From Promethearchaeota archaeon (GTDB lineage: Archaea; Asgardarchaeota; Lokiarchaeia; Sigynarchaeales; SOKP01): a stretch of 19,763 bases of DNA. Positions 14,507 through 19,763 of the stretch are shown in pieces. The stretch spans positions 1-19,763 of the forward strand of contig WJKD01000933.1 of assembly GCA_014729315.1 (NCBI GenBank), in the 5' to 3' direction. Numbering within the stretch: position 1 is the first letter of the stretch; each line of letters opens with the position of its first letter. The translations under genes were made by a program, and so were the position numbers. A model generated the notes under the pieces. That model was not told where the DNA came from, did not search any database, and saw only the letters and a program-made list of their open reading frames with translations.

Positions 14507-14653
14507 AACCTCTTTTTGCGAGTCGTAAAAAGCGTCGTATGCGGGTAGCTCGAGTTCGACGAGTTCGGTCGGGGCGGTTTCAGTAGGCTCGAATTCCTTG
14601 TTCCACGTGAGGTTATAGGTGCCTGAAACCGCCTCACTCTGATTCTGGTTGAT
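14507..14653 (-). other. In-frame 5' extension of the nuclease-like gene lacking a standard start codon
   Basis: Between TAG (14654-14656) and the ATG at 14506 lie 49 sense codons with no ATG, GTG or TTG. They encode a normal-looking acidic sequence (such as Thr-Tyr-Asn-Leu-Thr-Trp-Asn-Lys-Glu-Phe-Glu-Pro and Leu-Glu-Leu-Pro-Ala-Tyr-Asp-Ala-Phe-Tyr-Asp). AAAAGGAGG (14664-14672) lies 10 nt before the first codon, ATC. Either the N-terminus starts at a rare codon, or a sequencing error, frameshift or small deletion removed the start. A GTG at 14637 is in another frame that stops after 66 codons. Confidence 0.6.
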
Positions 14654-14663
14654 CTACGAGCGT

Positions 14664-14698
14664 CCTCCTTTTATATGTGTGTGCCCTCCTTTTACATG
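14664..14698 (-). promoter_or_regulatory. Two direct repeats 21 bp apart, Shine-Dalgarno/operator-like
   Basis: CCTCCTTTTAYATG occurs at 14664-14677 and 14685-14698, with one mismatch and a 21-bp period, two turns of the helix. On the coding strand each reads CATRTAAAAGGAGG. They contain a perfect Shine-Dalgarno (AGGAGG), and the proximal one also a TATAAAA. They could be a paired repressor site, a duplicated ribosome binding site, or both. Confidence 0.6.
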
Positions 14699-14704
14699 TT
14701 AAAA

Positions 14705-14720
14705 ATTTTTATAAATAAGT
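14705..14720 (-). promoter_or_regulatory. Candidate TATA box for the GC-rich gene pair
   Basis: On the minus strand ACTTATTTATAAAAATTTTT contains TTTATAAA (14709-14716). Transcription starting about 25 bp downstream would begin within the paired direct repeats, so a protein bound there would block initiation. Confidence 0.4.
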
Positions 14721-14784
14721 TTTTATATCTGAATGACCTATTTTTATTTGGATTACATAGAGAAGGATATTAAAAAAAATAAAT

Positions 14785-14833
14785 CCAGCTATCAAAACTC
14801 ATTTTTAAAACAAAACCCCGTTGATAAAGCTGG
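14785..14833. repeat. Inverted repeat CCAGCT-ATCAA / TTGATAAAGCTGG
   Basis: Arms at 14785-14795 and 14821-14833 pair over eleven positions with a two-base bulge, loop about 25 bases. The loop ends in the first AAAACCCCG iteron. Confidence 0.65.
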
Positions 14834-14874
14834 TAAAAAAGAAAACCCCGGGTTGAATCCCGGGTAAAACCCCG
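14812..14874 (+). repeat. Three AAAACCCCG iterons
   Basis: Identical 9-mers at 14812-14820, 14842-14850 and 14866-14874. Between the second and third lies a CCCGGG-TTGAAT-CCCGGG hairpin (14847-14864). Short GC-rich iterons in an AT-rich setting resemble initiator-binding sites of small replicons, but no replication protein is proven here. Confidence 0.7.
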
Positions 14875-14881
14875 TGAAATG

Positions 14882-14897
14882 CCAAACATCTGTTTGG
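14882..14897. repeat. Perfect 16-bp palindrome CCAAACA-TC-TGTTTGG
   Basis: Seven-base arms around a two-base centre. Too tight to form an RNA hairpin with so short a loop unless inner pairs open, so a dimeric protein-binding site is more likely. Confidence 0.8.
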
Positions 14898-14940
14898 ATT
14901 CGGGAAACTGAAAAAAAACTTATTTTTATCCATCTCTTAT

Positions 14941-15043
14941 GTAATCCACCCTTTATCTTACCACTATACCTTTTCTAAATAACTTTAGTTATTTAAAAAT
15001 GAGATCCTCATTGATAAAAACAGTAAGATAAGTCCAGGGTTAC
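14941..15043. repeat. Nested inverted repeats between the iteron block and the dGTPase gene end
   Basis: Outer arms GTAATCC...TTATCTTAC (14941-14961) and GTAAGATAA...GTTAC (15023-15043) pair at both ends. Inside lie two perfect ones: TAAATAACT-TT-AGTTATTTA (14976-14995) and AATGAG-ATC-CTCATT (14998-15012). The outer left arm overlaps the right arm of the larger inverted repeat ending at 14946. Confidence 0.7.
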
Positions 15044-15105
15044 AAAAAGCACTCTTTCTTGATTTGCGCGTTGAACTTGAGAAAAAGGAATATTACGAGC
15101 TATAA
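14989..15105 (+). pseudogene. Possible C-terminal coding remnant, 38 codons
   Basis: A plus-strand frame without a start codon runs from after TAG (14986-14988) to TAA at 15103-15105. It ends in a protein-like Leu-Asp-Leu-Arg-Val-Glu-Leu-Glu-Lys-Lys-Glu-Tyr-Tyr-Glu-Leu. It overlaps the end of the dGTPase gene by six bases and covers several hairpins at its front. It may be the tail of a gene destroyed by the element, or chance. Confidence 0.25.
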
Positions 15106-16311
15106 TTTATTCCTATAATAAGTAAAGATTTGCTCGAAATACTTATCGCTCATCCCGGCAATGTAATCTCTCACGATTAGATTGAGTTTACCTTGATTTT
15201 TAAGAGGGTTATAATATGCGCTGAAGTCATTATCGTCGATGTATTCAATATGATCGCGGAAAATTGGCGATTGATAATTTTGAGCCTCTAAATCTTTCAA
15301 GCTTTGCTCAAAAATCAACATAAACTTTTCTTTGAGTTGAGAGAAAAATGTTCGTTCGTGCTCATGTTTTTTATAGAGGTCTCTTCTTAAATAAATGTGT
15401 TTGTAGTTGAACATCTTCAGTTCTTTCAAAGCTTCGTATATTTCTTGACTATATCCGATTATATCGTTATCTAAGCTGTAATGTAGTAAATCCATTATAA
15501 GCGTGTTCATTATTTTCCGATTAGTATCTCCAAGTATTTTTCGACTTTTTTTGGGGATATCAGAGCGTTTAATAAATTTTAATAATATTGCGTCTTCAAT
15601 ATCTCTCCCTATATAAGAAATGGTATCAGCAAATCGAACAGCGATTCCTTCGTACGTCGCAGGTATTTTTTTTATTAAATTAGCGTTTAAAGTATCCTCA
15701 TATTCATTAATATGATCTTCCCACGTTTTTCCGTTGACTTTTACAGGTTTCAGTTTCTGCTCGTAAATTTCTCCATCATGGCAGAGAATTCCATCAAGCA
15801 CTTGTAATGTTAAATTAAGACCTCTCGCCGGCTTTTTAGGGAATCGTTTTTCAAGATGCGCTAACCACCTAATACTCTGAGCATTATGTCGAAATCGATT
15901 CATATTATACTTACTACTTATATCGTCCAATATTGCTTCGCCTAAATGACCATATGGAGCATGCCCTATGTCGTGTCCGAGAGCTATTGCTTCAATTAAA
16001 TCGGTATTAAGTTTTAATACACGACCAATCTGGCGTGAAACCCTAGAGACTAAAATAACATGCAAAGATCGATGAGTAATATTAGCGTTGTTAATGTCGA
16101 AAAAGACTTGTGTTTTATCGATATATCTTGCGTATGCTTTGCTATGAACGATTCGATCTACATCTCGAAAGAACGGAGGGCGTATATCATTATAATTCTT
16201 CTCATCTTCTCCGTAATACCTTGTGGCATCAGAATCTAATATCCCATGTACTCCGATATCAGTGTCTCGTCTTAATCTTAATTTTAATTGTTCAATCATT
16301 TTCGAGTTCAT
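15100..16311 (-). CDS. dgt: dGTPase-like HD-domain deoxynucleoside triphosphate triphosphohydrolase
   Basis: 403 residues. The family cleaves dNTPs to deoxynucleosides and triphosphate and so limits the dNTP pool; substrate range varies between members. Visible marks: Phe-Phe-Arg-Asp-Val-Asp-Arg-Ile-Val-His-Ser-Lys-Ala-Tyr-Ala-Arg with Lys-Thr-Gln-Val-Phe (47-70), the family's N-terminal signature; HD-superfamily metal ligands His80 (Thr-His-Arg), His113-Asp114 in Leu-Gly-His-Asp-Ile-Gly-His-Ala-Pro-Tyr-Gly-His, and Asp229 in Arg-Phe-Ala-Asp-Thr-Ile-Ser-Tyr. The catalytic set looks complete and the length fits the shorter dGTPase-like proteins. A TATA box ends about 22 bp before the ATG, so the mRNA is probably leaderless. 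Control of dNTPs can serve DNA quality or defence against phage; nothing here decides between them. Confidence in the family is high, in the exact substrate low. Confidence 0.9.
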   Translation of the reverse strand: MNSKMIEQLKLRLRRDTDIGVHGILDSDATRYYGEDEKNYNDIRPPFFRDVDRIVHSKAYARYIDKTQVFFDINNANITHRSLHVILVSRVSRQIGRVLKLNTDLIEAIALGHDIGHAPYGHLGEAILDDISSKYNMNRFRHNAQSIRWLAHLEKRFPKKPARGLNLTLQVLDGILCHDGEIYEQKLKPVKVNGKTWEDHINEYEDTLNANLIKKIPATYEGIAVRFADTISYIGRDIEDAILLKFIKRSDIPKKSRKILGDTNRKIMNTLIMDLLHYSLDNDIIGYSQEIYEALKELKMFNYKHIYLRRDLYKKHEHERTFFSQLKEKFMLIFEQSLKDLEAQNYQSPIFRDHIEYIDDNDFSAYYNPLKNQGKLNLIVRDYIAGMSDKYFEQIFTYYRNKL

Positions 16312-16332
16312 TTTATAGCTGAGCTATTTAAT

Positions 16333-16340
16333 TTTATAAA
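16333..16340 (-). promoter_or_regulatory. TATA box of the dGTPase-like gene
   Basis: TTTATAAA lies about 25 bp from the ATG at 16311 (centre to start), which places the transcription start at or within a base or two of the start codon: a leaderless mRNA. Confidence 0.5.
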
Positions 16341-16437
16341 GGTATAATAGATTAATTAAATTTAAGAAACAAATAAGCTAAAAATCGTATTTTAAATTAC
16401 TCAAGAATTGCGAAAAGCTTTAAAAAAAACCAATAAA

Positions 16438-17400
16438 TCAGCCAAACTTAATATTTATTGCATCATATGGGCAATTTTCCATACATTTCAAACAAAGGTT
16501 GCATTCCCCGTTTCCCGTAAAGAACTCAAACGGCTCGTCCAATATTCGTATTTGTTTAGGACAAACCCTCTCACAAATACCACATTCAGTTCGTCCAACA
16601 CATCTAACAGGGCTTCTCGTGAGTTTAAGAAAAGAATAATCTGAAATCGCAGCAGCGATCGCAGCAAACGGACAAATAAAACGACAGTAAAACCGAGGAT
16701 AGTATAGAGAAAGGATAACGACGATGATGTAGAAAAAGAAAGTAAAAAAAACCCAAAAATCTGTAAACAATGGTTCAAAGACATTTACTTCAATATTTTC
16801 CCACATTGCCGTAATCAAATTAGGGAAAAAGACGAATATAAACTCCGAAAGAGAGAAAAATCCAATAGGTTTCTCGGCCCAATCGCCTAAGTTCTCTTTG
16901 TAATCCACATAAAAGGCAGTATCAGTTAATTTGGTTATGCCCAGAGGGACGATCAAAATCAATAATAAAATAATAATCATATATTTGAAATTCGAGAGCG
17001 CTTTATTCGTTTTTATTTTGAGTTTCTTCTTATCTGTTGGCACATAAGTCAAACCATCTTGGATCGTTCCAATTGGACAAATCCATCCGCAGAAAAAACG
17101 TCCTGTAAACAAAATGACAAACATAAACACCGCAATAATTAAAAAAGGAAAGACACCTTGGGTGATAAAATAAAACAAATATTCTGTAAATCCTGCTCCA
17201 TTTGAGAGGGGATTTCTTGGTGAATTTAAAACGGGCAGAACTTTAATAAAGGGTTCAAATGCTTTTAGATTCACAGAAAATATAAACTCGATGATTACAT
17301 AGTTAATCGCAATAAACGCTGTGATTTGCACTATTCGCCGAATTGTCGTTATTTTATGGCTCTCTGCTTTATATGTTTTTTTTAAACTCAAGATAACCAC
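16438..17400 (-). CDS. NapH/NosR-like membrane polyferredoxin (4Fe-4S)
   Basis: 320 residues, about five membrane segments (roughly 24-42, 83-100, 138-157, 183-200, 215-235). Two Cys-x3-Cys-Pro motifs of the NapH/NosR/RdxA group are seen: Phe-Cys-Gly-Trp-Ile-Cys-Pro (C104, C108) and Tyr-Cys-Arg-Phe-Ile-Cys-Pro (C239, C243). The C-terminus is a two-cluster ferredoxin: C267, C273, C276, C280 (first spacing x5 instead of x2) and C300, C303, C306, C310. Such proteins carry electrons between the membrane quinone pool or a flavoprotein and a partner enzyme; the partner is not encoded nearby. It ends about 126 bp from the dGTPase-like gene start and begins about 140 bp after the end of fttA, on the same strand. 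Start ATG 17400 gives a basic N-terminus before the first helix, as usual. Possible electron partner of the CcdA-like protein is speculation. Confidence 0.85.
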   Translation of the reverse strand: MVILSLKKTYKAESHKITTIRRIVQITAFIAINYVIIEFIFSVNLKAFEPFIKVLPVLNSPRNPLSNGAGFTEYLFYFITQGVFPFLIIAVFMFVILFTGRFFCGWICPIGTIQDGLTYVPTDKKKLKIKTNKALSNFKYMIIILLLILIVPLGITKLTDTAFYVDYKENLGDWAEKPIGFFSLSEFIFVFFPNLITAMWENIEVNVFEPLFTDFWVFFTFFFYIIVVILSLYYPRFYCRFICPFAAIAAAISDYSFLKLTRSPVRCVGRTECGICERVCPKQIRILDEPFEFFTGNGECNLCLKCMENCPYDAINIKFG

Positions 17401-17541
17401 TAATATGGGCTATAAATGAAATTGTAATGTAAAATAGAATTTAAGATCCATAATTAAGTTTTATTTTAAGTTGAAAAAAGTCAAGAAATTCCAAAAGGGT
17501 TTTGGAAAAATCTTGTGTTATCGAAATTATTAAGCTATTAA

Positions 17542-19452
17542 TCAGCGTAAAGCAATAGTCTCTCCGTTTCTTGGAGATTTAGTGCTTTTCCTCAGCTTTT
17601 TATGGATCATTGTCGAGAGACTTACGCATTTACTCTCTTCTCCATGGTTAGTAATAACCATCCTAGGCCTAGGCTGAATTCTTCGGAGAAATTGTGAAAT
17701 CTGGCTTCTGGACGAGTGTCCTGAAAATCCTTCTAGAGTAAACACATTCAAATTCATGCGAACTAATTGTGTCCTTCCTTTTGAGTCTATGTATTGAAAT
17801 TCTCGGAATCCTCTTTGAATACGATTTCCTAAGGTGCCAGAAACTTGATACGAAACAAAAATAAGGGAACTTGTCTTGTCGTTCGCAAGAGCCCGTAGGT
17901 ATTGTACCGATGGACCACCGATTAACATACCGCTCGTTGCCATAATTACACAAGGTCCTCCTTTTTGTATATCCAGTCGTTCTTCGTGCGAGGTAACTGC
18001 GGTAAAGAAATCTGACAAGAAAGGATTTTTTCCTTGGTGTAAAATCTTTTCTCGCAAGTCAGAGCTCAAGTAATCGGGATTTGCAGTATGGATTGCGGTC
18101 GCCTCACTGATCAATCCATCAAGAAACACCGGAACTTTTTCAATTAAACCTTTTGAGATGAATTCTTCGAGGATAATAATGATCTCTTGGGCCCTTCCAA
18201 CTGCTAATACAGGAATAAGAATCTTTCCTCCTTTTTTCACAGTGGAGTTAATGATTTGTTTAAATTGTTTTTCTGACTCGTGGCGGCTTGGAATTCTATC
18301 TTGAGGTCCTCCGTAAGTAGACTCAAGAATTAGCGTTTCAACTCTCGGAAATTTCACATTTGCCTTTTCGAGCAAGCGAGTTCTTTGGTATTTAAAGTCA
18401 CCTGTGTATACTGCATTGAAACCACCTTTTCCAAAATGGAGATGTATCATCGAAGAGCCTAAAATATGTCCCGAGTTATGCAGCGTTAATTTTACATCCG
18501 GCGCAATGTCGGTAACTTTTCCCCACGACAGAGGAATCGTGTGAAGGACGGTTGTTTTTACATCTCTTCTGGAATATGGCCCCGCTATTCCTTCTTTTTC
18601 ACAAATTTGTACGTAATCCAATTGAAGCATCGTGGATAAATTCCTTGTGGGTAAAGTCGAATAGACCGGACCTCTATATCCGTATTTGTACAAAAACGGA
18701 ACGAGACCGCAATGATCTAAATGAGCGTGAGTAATAATTACAGCGTCAAGATCCCTGAGATTAAATTCAGGAATTTCAAATAAAGGAAATCTATCGTTGG
18801 GATTACCCACATTTAATCCGCAGTCGAGTAAAATGTTACTATCTCGAGTTTGCATTAAAATAGACGATCTTCCAACCTCTCTGAATCCTCCTAACGCCGT
18901 CATTCTAATATTTAAATCGTCAAATAATACGGGTCGATGAATTCTTTTACCAATCCGTAATAAGATATCCTTTTGAGTCTTTCTTTCTTTTTGTAGCATT
19001 CCTCGGATAAGCTGAATAGTTTTAGACGTTAACGGAGGAGTACGTATAGTTTTAGGTTGCCAAAAGGTATTTGCCCGTATTTCCTTTAAGTTCACTCCTT
19101 TTTTTCCAATAACTAATCCAGGCTTCCCGGATTCAATAATCACTTCTCCTCGATTATGGTCAAATTCAATGTTAGAAATTTCAGCCTCTTCTCCGACAAG
19201 ACTTTTTATATATTCTTCAGTTTCTGCCGGATCTTTTCGTTTTTCAACATTCCATCTGAACACCACTCGCTTCCTCATCGTTTTAGCTAATTCTTTTAAA
19301 ATATTTGAACCATCAACGATTCCTGCTCCTGAGTTCTCCGAATATACGGCGATTTCAGGACCTTCGAATTCGATTTTTTGAACGCTCACCGAATCAGGAA
19401 GATAATCAATAATTTGTTCTTTTAATCTTTCGAGTTCACTTTCAAAACTCAT
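17542..19452 (-). CDS. fttA: aCPSF1/FttA, archaeal transcription-termination ribonuclease
   Basis: 636 residues, the expected length. Order: an N-terminal KH-like region (1-70), a second KH domain with Gly-Leu-Val-Ile-Gly-Lys-Lys-Gly (112-119), a metallo-beta-lactamase core and a beta-CASP insert. Zinc ligands are all visible: His-Ala-His-Leu-Asp-His (242-247), His329 in Ser-Gly-His, Asp352 in Thr-Gly-Asp, His579 in Ser-Gly-His-Ser and His603 in Asn-His-Gly-Glu. The protein is the archaeal homologue of eukaryotic CPSF73; it cuts nascent RNA after U-rich tracts, and together with Spt4/5 triggers transcription termination with 5'-3' exonuclease action. Dimerisation through the C-terminus is known in the family. 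ATG at 19452 is preceded by GAGATGA-like purines in a 5' leader. Very high confidence; conserved and single-copy in archaea. Confidence 0.96.
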   Translation of the reverse strand: MSFESELERLKEQIIDYLPDSVSVQKIEFEGPEIAVYSENSGAGIVDGSNILKELAKTMRKRVVFRWNVEKRKDPAETEEYIKSLVGEEAEISNIEFDHNRGEVIIESGKPGLVIGKKGVNLKEIRANTFWQPKTIRTPPLTSKTIQLIRGMLQKERKTQKDILLRIGKRIHRPVLFDDLNIRMTALGGFREVGRSSILMQTRDSNILLDCGLNVGNPNDRFPLFEIPEFNLRDLDAVIITHAHLDHCGLVPFLYKYGYRGPVYSTLPTRNLSTMLQLDYVQICEKEGIAGPYSRRDVKTTVLHTIPLSWGKVTDIAPDVKLTLHNSGHILGSSMIHLHFGKGGFNAVYTGDFKYQRTRLLEKANVKFPRVETLILESTYGGPQDRIPSRHESEKQFKQIINSTVKKGGKILIPVLAVGRAQEIIIILEEFISKGLIEKVPVFLDGLISEATAIHTANPDYLSSDLREKILHQGKNPFLSDFFTAVTSHEERLDIQKGGPCVIMATSGMLIGGPSVQYLRALANDKTSSLIFVSYQVSGTLGNRIQRGFREFQYIDSKGRTQLVRMNLNVFTLEGFSGHSSRSQISQFLRRIQPRPRMVITNHGEESKCVSLSTMIHKKLRKSTKSPRNGETIALR

Positions 19453-19763
19453 CTTATTTCATCTCATTTTTGGATAATATGTCTGTAGGTAATAAAATAA
19501 TTAATTCTCAACACTATTTTTTTTAAGATAATCGCTTTAATTCTTATAAAATCGGTTTGATATGATAGATAATATCTGTAAACATGTTGTCAAACTTATT
19601 TTAAATAAATAAGATATTGGTTCTCACAATTGACCGTAGTTTGTGTGAGGATAATGTTAGAAAAAATATTTCTAAGTTCCTAATTAAATTAATACTAATA
19701 TCTCTTAAAAATTTATTCTTTTTTTTTCAAAATAAATCTGTTAATTACCTATGAGGTTAAGCG
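19453..19763. other. Upstream region of fttA with one hairpin, no gene
   Basis: 311 bases without a credible coding frame. Nearest the gene it is AT-rich and must hold the fttA promoter (TTAATTATTTTATT on the minus strand near 19490-19505). A small inverted repeat CTCACA/TGTGAG lies at 19623-19649. Confidence 0.4.

Larger units (their letters stand above)
14750..14946. repeat. Inverted repeat bracketing the iteron/hairpin block
   Basis: GGATTACATAGAGAAGGAT at 14750-14768 is matched in reverse complement by 14928-14946 (ATCCATCTCTTATGTAATCC on the plus strand); the arms agree apart from one inserted base and one mismatch. They enclose about 160 bp holding three iterons and three further hairpins. 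Confidence 0.75.

Noticed and set aside
14437..14637. Separate small gene starting at GTG 14637
   Set aside because: It lies in another frame of the large nuclease-like gene, whose own frame is protein-like across the same bases; the small frame is Ser/Arg/Pro-rich as expected of a GC-rich shadow.
14654..14656. TAG read as pyrrolysine, extending the nuclease-like gene upstream
   Set aside because: The frame upstream of the TAG has no start codon and meets a TAA within about 50 bases, so read-through would gain nothing.
14847..14864. CCCGGG hairpin as a bacterial-type terminator
   Set aside because: It is not followed by a T-run on either strand and lies upstream, not downstream, of the minus-strand genes; it fits the repeat block better.
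10268..15050. tRNA-Gln as the attachment site of the island
   Set aside because: I found no second copy of the tRNA 3' end at the right edge, no integrase gene, and the tRNA 5' end rather than the 3' end faces the island.

Overview
The window looks like chromosome from an AT-rich archaeon, most likely an Asgard (Lokiarchaeia-like) lineage. Support comes from a KH-domain beta-CASP termination nuclease of the aCPSF1/FttA type, TATA-box promoters with very short leaders, a tRNA with no encoded CCA, and a large zinc-finger/winged-helix protein resembling the eukaryotic E3 ligase UFL1. The lineage is inferred from gene content; no phylogenetic marker was computed.

Layout. 1-1442 (-): edge-truncated basic protein built from tandem ~95-residue units. 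1931-2182 (-): stranded N-terminal piece of a fucose-isomerase-like gene. 2404-6873 (+): co-directional genes for a membrane protein, a GT87 mannosyltransferase-like enzyme, a secreted/anchored protein, HisA, and a CcdA/DsbD-like membrane protein with paired Pro-Cys motifs. 7125-9491 (+): the UFL1-like protein. 9572-10003 (+): NikR-like ribbon-helix-helix regulator lacking nickel ligands, with a palindrome at its own promoter. 10268-10340 (-): tRNA-Gln(CTG).

10739-15105 is the accessory part. It opens with a permuted exact copy of part of the regulator gene, a 27-bp tandem repeat and a headless coding remnant. Two visibly more GC-rich minus-strand genes follow: a leucine-rich-repeat protein, and a large DNA-binding/nuclease-like protein whose open frame runs 49 codons upstream of its first ATG without a normal start codon. 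Upstream of that gene lie paired direct repeats 21 bp apart, a TATA box, and a dense block of inverted repeats and AAAACCCCG iterons. I read 10.74-15.05 kb as a foreign or decaying integrated element.

15100-19452 (-) returns to household genes: a dGTPase-like HD hydrolase, a NapH-like polyferredoxin membrane protein, and FttA.

Most promising for follow-up are the GC-rich island with its iteron/hairpin block, the UFL1-like protein, and the ~95-residue repeat protein at the left edge.
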